A stretch of 64,000 nucleotides of DNA from JdFR-22 sp964534325 (GTDB taxonomy: Archaea > Halobacteriota > Archaeoglobi > Archaeoglobales > Archaeoglobaceae): assembly GCA_964534325.1 (NCBI GenBank), contig CAZHOR010000004.1, positions 1 to 64,000 of the forward strand. The letters are read 5' to 3'. A program made the position numbers and the translations under genes. Below are positions 43,231 through 52,450 of the stretch, piece by piece; position 1 is the stretch's first letter; every line of letters begins with the position of its first letter. The notes below the pieces were generated by a model, which was given only the letters and a program-made list of their open reading frames with translations, did no database searches and was not told the DNA's origin.

Positions 43231-43953
43231 TCACGCAACCCTCACCATCCCGAATCCCATACTATTCCTCTCACCAAAACCAGCCTTATAGCCGACATCC
43301 AGTAACTCCTTGCTCCCTTCAGCATCGAAGACCATCTCCACGCACCGGTGAAAAGTATCCTTAACCTGTATCCTCTTTGCCTTTGATTTGACCACCTTGA
43401 ACCTTAACCCATCATCCTCAGGCTCCTTGTCATAGTACATCCTGTATTTTTTCACCAAATTTTGCCTCAGATTATCATAAAACCTGGAATCCTTGGGATA
43501 AAGATCAATAATCCTCTTTCCGTCACCATTACCTTCAACGGTAGTAACATTCACCGGAGAAAGAGTAACGAACCTCTGTTTATCGCCAATCTCCTCCTCT
43601 TCCATAACCTTAACTTCAGAAACAACGAACTCTCCTCCACCGATCTTCACCTCGGGCTTCTCCAGCAGTCCCTCCACCAGAGAAACACCGATATCCTTGG
43701 CCATAGTGGAGAAGAAGAAGTAAACGTTGGGGCTTTTCAGCACCATCTTGTCTCCTTTAATGCTAAACTTCCGGTCCTCCACCAAAAGCTTTCCAAAGGT
43801 GAACAATTTAAAAGTTGAAGGAGTATGCAGGTCAAGAGATAAATTGGGATTGCTCCGCTCGATTGCCCTATAAATGAGCGAGGCAATATGGTATGAATGG
43901 TTAAGGGATATCGACCCCCCGTCGACAGCGTTCAAACCTACTTTCAAACGCAT
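43231..43953 (-). CDS. cas6: CRISPR RNA-processing endoribonuclease Cas6
   Basis: This 240-residue RAMP endonuclease cuts pre-crRNA within repeats, leaving an 8-nt 5' handle. The C-terminal glycine-rich loop GYKAGFGERNSMGFGMVRV is diagnostic, and histidines in LNHSYHIASLIYRAIE (19, 22) are candidate catalytic residues. The repeats' ending ATTGAAAG matches the handle such enzymes generate. A TATA-like stretch (TTTATTAT, minus strand) lies about 28 bases upstream of ATG 43953, suggesting a leaderless start to the interference operon. Confidence 0.92.
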   Translation of the reverse strand: MRLKVGLNAVDGGSISLNHSYHIASLIYRAIERSNPNLSLDLHTPSTFKLFTFGKLLVEDRKFSIKGDKMVLKSPNVYFFFSTMAKDIGVSLVEGLLEKPEVKIGGGEFVVSEVKVMEEEEIGDKQRFVTLSPVNVTTVEGNGDGKRIIDLYPKDSRFYDNLRQNLVKKYRMYYDKEPEDDGLRFKVVKSKAKRIQVKDTFHRCVEMVFDAEGSKELLDVGYKAGFGERNSMGFGMVRVA

Positions 43954-44134
43954 GGTTGTTAACGACCAGCATGAATAATAAAATTTTTGAGTGGTGCGAA
44001 AGTTTAAACTTAACCAGCCCAATAACCCTACTTTTAAACCCTCAATAAAATTCAGTCAATGAAAATCCTGTAAAGAACCGATTCCGTTCAATCTAAGAGG
44101 AAAACCATAAGTATTTCCAGAAATAATTATAGCT

Positions 44135-44356
44135 ATGGGTGACACAATAAAAACAGTTAAAGGCATAGAAGTCGATGATAAAGACGTGAACACTGCTCTA
44201 GCTATCTACCTGTACCTGAGAAAAGAGATAAGCCTTGGTAAAGCAGCAGAATTAAGTGAAACTCCAAAATGGGAATTCTTAGAAATGCTGTCTAGACTAG
44301 GAGTACCAGTTATCGATTATTCGGAGGAAGAACTTGAGGAAGAAGCTAATTGTTGA
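44135..44356 (+). CDS. UPF0175-family antitoxin
   Basis: This 73-residue protein fits UPF0175: VDDKDVNTALAIYLYLRKEI, then SLGKAAELSETPKWEFLEML and GVPVIDYSEEELEEE. This is a helix-turn-helix type antitoxin usually paired with a DUF3368 PIN toxin. It overlaps the downstream toxin by 23 bases. The module is divergent from the cas operon and has no clear SD before ATG 44135, so it may be leaderless. Confidence 0.88.
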   Translation: MGDTIKTVKGIEVDDKDVNTALAIYLYLRKEISLGKAAELSETPKWEFLEMLSRLGVPVIDYSEEELEEEANC

Positions 44357-44798
44357 TTCTTCTGTAATTATCGCTTTTATTAAACTTGATCTTCTATATT
44401 TGCTTGAGGACTATGACGTAGTTATTCCAGAAAGTGTTTTTGAAGAAGTTGTGGTTAAAGAAGGATCCAGGGATTTGATTTCGTCTTTTAATGTTAGATC
44501 CGCTGAAAACAATGAATTATTGGAGAGGCTGAAGGAACGGCTGGGTAAAGGAGAAAGTGAAGTCATTGTCCTTGCTGTTGAACAACAATCTACTGCTGTA
44601 TTAGATGATCAAACGGCGAGAAAAATGGCTAGAGAACTAGAAGTTAAAGTAGAAGGTACTCTGGGACTACTTATTAGAGCCAAAAGACAGGGTAAAATAA
44701 GAGAAATAAAGCCATTACTGGATAAGTTAATAGATGAGGATTTTAGAATCTCAAAAAAGCTGTACAATAAAGCACTTGACCTCGTTAACGAACATTAA
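44334..44798 (+). CDS. DUF3368 PIN-domain toxin
   Basis: This 154-residue PIN ribonuclease of the DUF3368 group has acidic residues in IVDSSVIIAF and VFEEVVVKEG, plus GKGESEVIVLA and AVLDDQTARKMA. This pattern matches the four-acid active site. The TTG start at 44334 overlaps the antitoxin gene (GAGGAAGAAC upstream). Such toxins cleave RNA when freed from the antitoxin. It is intact and probably active. Confidence 0.88.
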   Translation: MRKKLIVDSSVIIAFIKLDLLYLLEDYDVVIPESVFEEVVVKEGSRDLISSFNVRSAENNELLERLKERLGKGESEVIVLAVEQQSTAVLDDQTARKMARELEVKVEGTLGLLIRAKRQGKIREIKPLLDKLIDEDFRISKKLYNKALDLVNEH

Positions 44799-44841
44799 TA
44801 CATTTTGAGGAATTTGTTCTCAACAATAACTAATTTGCCTA

Positions 44842-44862
44842 GTAGTAAACTTTTAATACTAC
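44842..44862 (+). promoter_or_regulatory. Palindromic operator-like site of vapBC
   Basis: GTAGTA and TACTAC form a perfect 6-bp inverted repeat separated by nine bases that include a TATA-like TTTTAA. It lies 30 bases upstream of the antitoxin start. This position suits autorepression by the VapBC complex. Confidence 0.45.
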
Positions 44863-44891
44863 CAATTTATACTATCAATTAGGTGAGAAAA

Positions 44892-45122
44892 ATGTCCGAC
44901 TACAAAACAGTATCCGCAAAAGTTGATCAGGAACTCAAAGAAAAAATTGCCAGATACAATATCAAGGTCAGTAAAGTAATTAAAAAAGCTCTGGAAGAAG
45001 AAGTAAAAAAAGAAGAGGAAAAAGAGCTGAAAGAAATGCTTAAACAATCCAAAAAACCTCTCTCCAAGATCGGAAAGGACAGAACAACTGAATTGATCAG
45101 AGAAGGTAGAGATGAGGGATGA
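44892..45122 (+). CDS. VapB-type antitoxin
   Basis: This 76-residue antitoxin begins SDYKTVSAKVDQELKEKIA, a ribbon-helix-helix-like element, and continues as a long charged coiled tail (ALEEEVKKEEEKELKEMLKQ then SKKPLSKIG). ATG 44892 has AGGTGAG five bases upstream; the in-frame GTG at 44883 lies in that SD. The stop overlaps the toxin start, the usual VapBC coupling. Confidence 0.82.
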   Translation: MSDYKTVSAKVDQELKEKIARYNIKVSKVIKKALEEEVKKEEEKELKEMLKQSKKPLSKIGKDRTTELIREGRDEG

Positions 45123-45535
45123 TGTTGTTCGATGCTAGCGCACTACTGAATATAATAGGTGAGAAGGGTGAAGAGAGCATCAGACTCCTGAAAGGCGGTT
45201 ATATATCAGACCTTACTTTTTACGAAGTGGGGAACGCAATGTGGAAGTCAGTCTATAGAAAGCTGATTACAGCCGATGATGCTGAAGTAGTATTGAGAAC
45301 TTTTGAACAACTCTCCACCACCATGAATGTGATTCCATACGACAGGAAAGAACTACTGGTTGTACTCAAGATCTCCTTGAAAGAATCTATTACCTTTTAT
45401 GATGCCTCATATGTCCATAACGCTTTAAAAAACGATCTTATCCTTGTTACAGATGATAAAAAGCTTAGGAAGGCTGCCTCCAGTTATCTTGAGGTTTTGA
45501 GGAGTGAAGAAGTGAACTTTAACCATATCAACTAA
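45119..45535 (+). CDS. VapC PIN-domain toxin
   Basis: This 138-residue PIN RNase starts MMLFDASALLNII with the first catalytic Asp. It has the Glu in DLTFYEVGNAMWK, and YDASYVHNALKND followed by LVTDDKKLRKAA for the remaining acids. Translation overlaps the antitoxin by four bases (ATGA). Length is normal, so this module appears functional, unlike the vapC fragment at 37012. Confidence 0.9.
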   Translation: MMLFDASALLNIIGEKGEESIRLLKGGYISDLTFYEVGNAMWKSVYRKLITADDAEVVLRTFEQLSTTMNVIPYDRKELLVVLKISLKESITFYDASYVHNALKNDLILVTDDKKLRKAASSYLEVLRSEEVNFNHIN

Positions 45536-45578
45536 TAATATTTTTTGGTAACTGTAATTGGGTTAATATGGAAGAAAT

Positions 45579-45782
45579 CTAGTCAATATGCCTTCTTCTA
45601 TCATATACTTCATCCAATTCTGAATGCGAGTCTGCACTACCTTTGTATCTTCCTCTTAACGAATCCAGATCAACCTCTTCCTGTTTTATCTCCACCTTTA
45701 ATTTCTCCCCTTCTTTCAGGTTGATCTTTTCGAGAGGTTTTAACAAACCCTTCTCAAATACAACTTCGATGATCTTAGACAT
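45579..45782 (-). CDS. AF2212-like (DUF104) antitoxin, solitary
   Basis: This 67-residue protein has the AF2212/DUF104 beta-barrel start (IEVVFEKGLLKPLEKINLKE then GEKLKVEI) and a C-terminal tail with DSLRGRYKGS. These antitoxins usually precede a PIN toxin on the same strand. Here the next gene in that direction is the tail-to-tail vapC, so it stands alone. It may be an orphan left by loss of its toxin, or a solitary regulator. Confidence 0.75.
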   Translation of the reverse strand: MSKIIEVVFEKGLLKPLEKINLKEGEKLKVEIKQEEVDLDSLRGRYKGSADSHSELDEVYDRRRHID

Positions 45783-45889
45783 ATAGAGTATTTATCTCCA
45801 AAAAATAAATAGCTTTTTGTCTACCCGCCTCTCAAAAGGCTATAAAAAATAATAAGGGTTTCGAAGTTATTACACTTATTCGTAAGTAA

Positions 45890-46153
45890 TCAGATTATCT
45901 CTCCAGCACTGCTCTTGTCCGTTCCCATAACTTCTCTGTTAAGAGCTTTCTCCGATGGAACCCTGTATATCACAATCATATCCTCATCCTTATTAATAAT
46001 ATCTTTTAAACCCATTTTCACTTCCTTGAGGTCAGCAGGAGTCAATTCACCCTCGAAAACCGAATTCTGGATCCATGTAAGATACCTTCGCAGAAATTTC
46101 TTTACTTCATTGACCCTCTCCACATTGATATCGTAGACCACAATAACGTACAT
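45890..46153 (-). CDS. cas2: CRISPR adaptation protein Cas2
   Basis: This 87-residue ferredoxin-fold protein forms the core of the Cas1-Cas2 integrase. It has the start MYVIVVYDINVERVNEVKKF with the conserved Asp8 and the ITWIQNSVFEGELT-like strand. I use the ATG at 46153; codons upstream belong to the cas1 end. It is the last gene of cas4-cas1-cas2. Confidence 0.94.
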   Translation of the reverse strand: MYVIVVYDINVERVNEVKKFLRRYLTWIQNSVFEGELTPADLKEVKMGLKDIINKDEDMIVIYRVPSEKALNREVMGTDKSSAGEII

Positions 46154-46154
46154 T

Positions 46155-47129
46155 CTACCACCAGATAACAAAGGGCCGGTAGTTTTGAGTTCCCAAGAAG
46201 TGTTTGGCCAGCTTGTAGCACTCCAGTCGTATAAGTCGCTGATAAGAGACTTTCCTCTTCAGATCCCTGTGCTTGATAGTGGTGTTGAGCTTCTCGTTGT
46301 ATGCCTGAACGAACTTCTTTCTCCCGCTGTCATTCAGTAAAACCCCTTCAAGTTCACTGTTAAAATCCCCTTCTTTTATTATTTCTTTGTTCACCAGTTT
46401 AAAGATGGTTCTATCCACCAAAAGGGGTTTGAATATTTCTGCAACATCTAACGCCAGGCTGAACCTTCTTTCAAAGGGTTCATGCAGAAAGGACACAGTT
46501 GGATTGAGTTGAGTATAGTAGAGCTCGGAAAGAACAGTGGAATAGAGAAGAGAGTTCCCAAAGCTTATCATGGAGTTCACCTCATTTTTTGGCGGTCTCT
46601 TACTCCTGTATTCAAACTCGAATTGCCTGAGAATAGAGTCAAAAGCAGAGTAGTAAGCATTTCGGGCATTGGCTTCAGCCCCCATCACTTCAGTGACCTC
46701 GTTAGTTGTAGAAAGCGTGTTCAAGATATGGCCTAACTTGGTTCTCACCTCCTCAAGCTTATAATAGCTCAGCACCTTTGTCATGTTCAGAATAGCGCCC
46801 TCTACAAATGCTTTTGCAACTTCCAGCCTCCTCTCTTTGTCTAGATGGCATTCTACCTGTTTTACGAGCATGTCACCGGATACAAGGGTTTCACGAGGAT
46901 AAAAGCTGCCCAGATAATACCCGTAATAATTGAAGAAGTGGATGCAAACACCCTCTTTTGCAAGCAGTGATAAGGCTTTAGAAGTGATGCTCAAAGAGCT
47001 AAGGGCGTATACTGAATAGATGGAGTTTACGGGGATAGGTTTCTTCCCGTCTTCATTCTCAAAATATAAGGTGTTCTCATGCCTCCTCAACTTCCCGTCC
47101 GATACCAGATAGAAATTCTTCTGCTTCAT
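46155..47129 (-). CDS. cas1: CRISPR integrase Cas1
   Basis: This 324-residue integrase captures and inserts new spacers. The metal-binding residues are visible: Glu152 (MGAEANAR), His216 (FLHEP) and Glu231 (DVAEIFKPLLVD). The N-terminal beta domain starts KQKNFYLVSDGKLRRHENTL, as in type I-B Cas1. ATG 47129 has AGGTGATATA upstream. It abuts cas2 with one base between and follows cas4 by eight bases. Confidence 0.96.
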   Translation of the reverse strand: MKQKNFYLVSDGKLRRHENTLYFENEDGKKPIPVNSIYSVYALSSLSITSKALSLLAKEGVCIHFFNYYGYYLGSFYPRETLVSGDMLVKQVECHLDKERRLEVAKAFVEGAILNMTKVLSYYKLEEVRTKLGHILNTLSTTNEVTEVMGAEANARNAYYSAFDSILRQFEFEYRSKRPPKNEVNSMISFGNSLLYSTVLSELYYTQLNPTVSFLHEPFERRFSLALDVAEIFKPLLVDRTIFKLVNKEIIKEGDFNSELEGVLLNDSGRKKFVQAYNEKLNTTIKHRDLKRKVSYQRLIRLECYKLAKHFLGTQNYRPFVIWW

Positions 47130-47137
47130 TATATCAC

Positions 47138-47659
47138 CTAAGAAAAACAAAACTCAAAGTAAGCGCACTTCCTGCACATTTTCTTGTATTGGGGCTTGGG
47201 AGGCTTTGGTAGTTGAGTGATCTTATCTATTTCATCGAGTACTTCTTCGAGCTCTTTTTTCCTGTGATCATCAAGCTCAAGCTCAATATTCTCTTTTATC
47301 TTTGGGAAGCTCAGAACAGCTCTGGCATCAATTCCGTAGTTGTTAAGTATGTAAAGATAGTATAGGGTCTGGTAAATGTGAGCATTCTCCATTTTCTTCG
47401 ACTTCTTTACTTCCCTGATCTCCAGCTTATCGCTTTTCCGTACAATGTCGAGGGCTATAGGTCCAATTTTTATCTCTCGGTCGTCCCTCCTGAAGTGCTC
47501 TTTGTGAAGGAGCTTCCCGGCCTTAACATTATCGTGTTCCCTCTCCATTGTGATATTGTGGCTGAAAAGCCAGAGTTTGGTCTGACAAATGAAATAATAA
47601 TTGACCTGAGTACCAGTAACATACATTTCACTGATCATTTTATAAGAGTAAGTTGGCAT
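47138..47659 (-). CDS. cas4: CRISPR adaptation nuclease Cas4
   Basis: This 173-residue RecB-like nuclease processes prespacers and helps select PAMs. It shows the iron-sulphur cysteines Cys25 and Cys162, Cys165, Cys171 (MCRKCAYFEFC). The nuclease residues are Asp71 (PIALD), Glu83 and Lys85 (REVKKS) and Gln97/Tyr100. ATG 47659 lies about 22 bases after a TTAAAAG box, suggesting a leaderless start; internal ATGs at 47638 and 47626 are alternatives. It shares the intergenic region with the array leader. Confidence 0.92.
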   Translation of the reverse strand: MPTYSYKMISEMYVTGTQVNYYFICQTKLWLFSHNITMEREHDNVKAGKLLHKEHFRRDDREIKIGPIALDIVRKSDKLEIREVKKSKKMENAHIYQTLYYLYILNNYGIDARAVLSFPKIKENIELELDDHRKKELEEVLDEIDKITQLPKPPKPQYKKMCRKCAYFEFCFS

Positions 47660-48017
47660 CCTCGATAAACTTTTCTTTTAAGTTTGAAAGACTTTTAAGA
47701 CAACCCTATATCTCAAAATACCCCTCACCAACAGCTCGTCTATGTCTTTTATATAGCAAAATTATTTATTAATTTTTTAATTAAATTGGTATCGATCTAT
47801 ATTCAGGCTTTTGGAGGAGTTTCGATTCAACAGAACCCTGACCTAATTTTTTTGAACTAATCTTTATCAAGTATAGTAACTGAGCAGAAAATTCTGAACT
47901 ATATGTTGGCTTGATGTACCTTTATATAACCCTTACAAAACCCAACATCGCAGATGAATGTGTCCTGTAGAAGCAATCAGAAAGCTTTAAATGATATATG
48001 AGCCAAAATTACCCACG
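47660..48017 (+). promoter_or_regulatory. CRISPR leader and array promoter
   Basis: This 358-bp AT-rich region between divergent cas4 and the array carries no ORF. The repeat orientation (repeat 3' end ATTGAAAG) means the array is transcribed rightward from here. A TATA-like TTTATATAAC at 47931-47940 predicts initiation near 47960, about 58 bases before the first repeat. A second AT-rich element (TTTAAATGATATAT, about 47987-48000) lies just before the repeat. Confidence 0.7.
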
Positions 48018-50228
48018 GTTAAAATCAGACTATTGTAGGATTGAAAGGGATTATGGTATTCGGTTTCGGTGACGGAATCAATCAGTTAAAATCAGACTAT
48101 TGTAGGATTGAAAGACCACCATCGTACTCCCATAAACGAAAGCCAAGGTCGTGTTAAAATCAGACTATTGTAGGATTGAAAGATCGAAGCCAGCATAATT
48201 GAGTCAATTAGAGAGACTGGTTAAAATCAGACTATTGTAGGATTGAAAGATTAAGTCGTCGCTCTGGTATTCCAGGCCTTCATCAGGTTAAAATCAGACT
48301 ATTGTAGGATTGAAAGATGACTACCCAATAGATTCCGTCTGGGTCTTCGAGGACGTTAAAATCAGACTATTGTAGGATTGAAAGCATGGGCTTCACTTAA
48401 AACATGGTTCACACCGGTTAAAATCAGACTATTGTAGGATTGAAAGGTGCTACTCATCCTACATTGGTCTCCATGAACCATTAAAGTTAAAATCAGACTA
48501 TTGTAGGATTGAAAGGATGATGTGAGTTTTGATTTTGGTGATGATGCTGATGTTGTTAAAATCAGACTATTGTAGGATTGAAAGAAAAAGTGTGGTAAAG
48601 GGTCGGATTGGAGTATGTGGGTTAAAATCAGACTATTGTAGGATTGAAAGACGGTAAACCATTCTCATCAGTAATTAAATCCCTATACTGTTAAAATCAG
48701 ACTATTGTAGGATTGAAAGATGGTTCAATGCACTATTTGACCAGAGCTACTGCGATGCGTTAAAATCAGACTATTGTAGGATTGAAAGGGGTAGCATTGA
48801 TGAGAACGTGGATGTCTCTGAAGAGTATGAGGAGTTAAAATCAGACTATTGTAGGATTGAAAGCTATTAGTTCCACCTGGCCCAGGTGTGGATTTGACTC
48901 GTTAAAATCAGACTATTGTAGGATTGAAAGGTTAATGATAATAAGTCCATTGACAACGATAACAGTAATTCAAGTTAAAATCAGACTATTGTAGGATTGA
49001 AAGAACCTCTCTACCATCAAACAACCTAACCTTCGCCTTCTGTTAAAATCAGACTATTGTAGGATTGAAAGATGTATTCGATGCACGGGTTATTCATGTG
49101 GTTTTTAAGTTAAAATCAGACTATTGTAGGATTGAAAGCTACACAACTCATGTCTCTCACCACTTGGTATATTAAGTTAAAATCAGACTATTGTAGGATT
49201 GAAAGTCAACAACATCAGTATCTCTTATACCAACAAAATCAAAGTTAAAATCAGACTATTGTAGGATTGAAAGGAGAACGATAATACTTCAGCCCTATTT
49301 GATTGGAACTCATGTTAAAATCAGACTATTGTAGGATTGAAAGGATATATCAGGTTGATGCTTTCACGTCCAGACCATACAAGTTAAAATCAGACTATTG
49401 TAGGATTGAAAGTTCATTAGAAGTTGAATTATATATTCTGACCTCTCCATGTTAAAATCAGACTATTGTAGGATTGAAAGATTACTATCACTACAAATAC
49501 GGACAAGAAATAAAGTATGTTAAAATCAGACTATTGTAGGATTGAAAGAATACCAAGTCATTGCTGATTCCAGATTAAAGGTCTGGTTAAAATCAGACTA
49601 TTGTAGGATTGAAAGTGTACCGCTGGTGAGGCTACCAAAGCTGTCTGTAGAGAGTTAAAATCAGACTATTGTAGGATTGAAAGGAGTTTAACCCTTATGA
49701 GTGTGATTGCGAATCCAATGAGTTAAAATCAGACTATTGTAGGATTGAAAGCACTATCTGCGATAACAGCACCACCAAAGGGATCCTCAGAGTGTTAAAA
49801 TCAGACTATTGTAGGATTGAAAGATGAAATACATTAAGATGATGCAGGAGCTACAGGAGTGTTAAAATCAGACTATTGTAGGATTGAAAGGTGAGAGAGT
49901 AAGTCAGGAGTGCGACACCCAACACCAAGTTAAAATCAGACTATTGTAGGATTGAAAGGGATATGGCCTTTACCACAATTCCTGCACTTCATAATGTTAA
50001 AATCAGACTATTGTAGGATTGAAAGATGAATTCTAATCACCGTAGCCACAAGCATCGGAGTACGTTAAAATCAGACTATTGTAGGATTGAAAGGGGGTTG
50101 TATTGCAGTGCCCTTATCCTCACCATAAGTTGTTAAAATCAGACTATTGTAGGATTGAAAGTAACCTCAAACTTCAAGTTCATCACTACCCACCAGATGT
50201 TAAAATCAGACTATTGTAGGATTGAAAG

Positions 50229-50634
50229 GTAAACCCTACCCCTTATTTTTTATTGGGAGAGTGATGTTAAAATCAGACTATTGTAGGATTGAAAGAGAAA
50301 TACATTAAGATGATGCAGGAGTTACAAGAGTTAGTTAAAATCAGACTATTGTAGGATTGAAAGAAAGAAAAATATCAACCAACTTGGAGTCCACAAGCAA
50401 AGTTAAAATCAGACTATTGTAGGATTGAAAGGTAAACCCTACCCCTTATTTTTTATTGGGAGAGTGATGTTAAAATCAGACTATTGTAGGATTGAAAGAG
50501 AAATACATTAAGATGATGCAGGAGTTACAAGAGTTAGTTAAAATCAGACTATTGTAGGATTGAAAGAAAGAAAAATATCAACCAACTTGGAGTCCACAAG
50601 CAAAGTTAAAATCAGACTATTGTAGGATTGAAAG
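50229..50634 (+). repeat. 203-bp tandem duplication of three spacers
   Basis: 50229-50431 and 50432-50634 are identical and each contains three spacer-repeat units (37, 38 and 38 bases). The spacers begin GTAAACCCTACCCC, AGAAATACATTAAG and AAAGAAAAATATC. The precise unit boundaries indicate recombination between repeats rather than repeated acquisition. Confidence 0.9.
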
Positions 50635-50701
50635 AAGTGTTTGTCTGTCGGTGTGTCTATCTAATATAAATGTTAAAATCAGACTATTGTAGGATTGAAA
50701 G

Positions 50702-50835
50702 TATTATAGCCTCACTCCATGTTATAGCCTCAAACTATGTTAAAATCAGACTATTGTAGGATTGAAAGTATTATAGCCTCACTCCATGTTATAGCCTCAA
50801 ACTATGTTAAAATCAGACTATTGTAGGATTGAAAG
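50702..50835 (+). repeat. 67-bp spacer duplication
   Basis: Spacers 50702-50738 and 50769-50805 are identical (TATTATAGCCTCACTCC...). Each is followed by a repeat, giving two 67-bp units. The spacer itself contains a direct repeat of TTATAGCCTCA. Confidence 0.9.
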
Positions 50836-51681
50836 GCATAATCTCGAGAGCTTGTATGAGGGATAAGCGGTGGTTAAAATCAGACTATTGTAGGATTGAA
50901 AGCGGTAAGTTGCGGGAGAGGGATGATGATCTCGTCAGTTAAAATCAGACTATTGTAGGATTGAAAGTCCCAGTATGTCTTGTAGTTCTACTTCACCCTG
51001 AGTTTTAATTCTTTCGTCTCTTATTGTTAAAATCAGACTATTGTAGGATTGAAAGGAATGCGGTAGGGATAAGACGGCAGTAATAATACGTACGTTAAAA
51101 TCAGACTATTGTAGGATTGAAAGTAGAGTCTGATGGCTTCACCAAACTTGCCGGAGGTGATGGTTAAAATCAGACTATTGTAGGATTGAAAGACAATTAA
51201 GGGTTACTCTGATAGAAACTTCATTAAAGAGTTAAAATCAGACTATTGTAGGATTGAAAGATGGATTGAGGGACGCTCCGAATCACCACGAGCGGTTGTT
51301 AAAATCAGACTATTGTAGGATTGAAAGGTTCTGTACCAAGTATCATTGTATTTCCATAGCTCAATGTTAAAATCAGACTATTGTAGGATTGAAAGGATTA
51401 CCCGGATGTCGAGCACACCTCATTACGTAGGGGTAAGGTTAAAATCAGACTATTGTAGGATTGAAAGAAGCATCACTAATTCCAGAACCTTGGAAAGCTC
51501 TACTGTTAAAATCAGACTATTGTAGGATTGAAAGGAATGCAGACCGTAAGAAAATAGATAAGAAGTATAGGAGTTAGTTAATTCATTATTTTTGGGCCTT
51601 TGCGGTATTCTTCTTTCCATGTTTTTCACTTTTTTCATCTTTCAAAAAACTTTATGAATGTAGATGGGTTTGTAAAGTTAA

Positions 51682-52416
51682 ATGAAAAATATGTGGATAT
51701 TAGTGGGGGTCGTCATTATCTTTGTGGTCGGTGTTGCTGTGATCTTCACTACGGAGTCTTCTAACGGCCCGGTAGAATATGGGGAGGTCTATAGTGATAA
51801 TTTCACCAATGGGGAAGTTGAACTCAGCTGGAGACCGTATCTCTACTTCAATCACGATAATTTGGTTGCTTCAACTGATACCTCCGCTCCTCAGGGAGTA
51901 GGGATAGGTGTTCTGGATAACTCCAATGCCGGCGGGTTTGCGAGCTTGAGCTATGCCGTAACTTCTCAGGTCAGCGATTTTCGTCTTCAGGCTTATGTTT
52001 ATTGTGATGTCACAGAAGGGGATACGGGTCCACTGCAGGGCATAGCCTTTTTGATAGACCCCATAGACGGAAAATTTTACAGGATGGTATGCGATTTCAA
52101 GACCAATGACTCCAACCTCAATGTAGCTTATGTGGGTCAGGATACCAACAACTTCCCCGCATACATAGGTATCTGGGGCCCTGGCCCTGATCAGATACCT
52201 GGTGGAGTTAAGGAAGGCTGGCACTCTATGGCAGTAGAAGTTATAGACGGCGAGGCAAAGGTTTACTGGAATGGGGTAGAAATAGAGGATAGATTGACCG
52301 TGAACAAGGTCTCTAAAGGTTATGCGGGCGTTTACACCAACTATGTAGGCGGTTTTGGGGATGCCGTCACCAGAGTAGATACCTTTACCCTTAAAGAAAT
52401 TAAGTACGTGCAGTAA
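51682..52416 (+). CDS. Membrane-anchored lectin-fold (concanavalin A-like) protein
   Basis: This 244-residue protein has an N-terminal hydrophobic anchor (WILVGVVIIFVVGVAVIF, 5-22). An extracellular beta-rich domain follows, resembling LamG or DUF1080-like jelly rolls: FTNGEVELSWRPYLYFNHDN near the start, PLQGIAFLIDPIDGKFYRM, and the late WHSMAVEVIDGEAKVYWNGV block with GYAGVYTNYVGG. Such domains bind glycans or act as adhesins. No catalytic residues can be assigned. It starts right after the CRISPR array and is convergent with the ZIP transporter. Confidence 0.65.
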   Translation: MKNMWILVGVVIIFVVGVAVIFTTESSNGPVEYGEVYSDNFTNGEVELSWRPYLYFNHDNLVASTDTSAPQGVGIGVLDNSNAGGFASLSYAVTSQVSDFRLQAYVYCDVTEGDTGPLQGIAFLIDPIDGKFYRMVCDFKTNDSNLNVAYVGQDTNNFPAYIGIWGPGPDQIPGGVKEGWHSMAVEVIDGEAKVYWNGVEIEDRLTVNKVSKGYAGVYTNYVGGFGDAVTRVDTFTLKEIKYVQ

Positions 52417-52450
52417 CCTTAACTTACCGTGAAAGCGTAACACACTAATT

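Larger units (their letters stand above)
48018..51534 (+). CRISPR. CRISPR array: 52 repeats, 51 spacers
   Basis: The 30-bp repeat starts GTTAAAATCAG, contains ACTATTGTAGG and ends ATTGAAAG. I counted 52 copies (first 48018, last 51505) and saw no base variants. The ATTGAAAG end is the usual type I-B 5' handle. Spacers are mostly 36-45 bases, except one of 58. Three spacers (repeats 33-36) are duplicated as a 203-bp block, and one is duplicated as a 67-bp unit, so about 47 spacers are distinct. The leader is on the left; the right end has no degenerate repeat. Confidence 0.98.

Noticed and set aside
51450..51638. 62-codon ORF over the end of the CRISPR array
   Set aside because: It is built from antisense repeat and spacer sequence and is not a gene.
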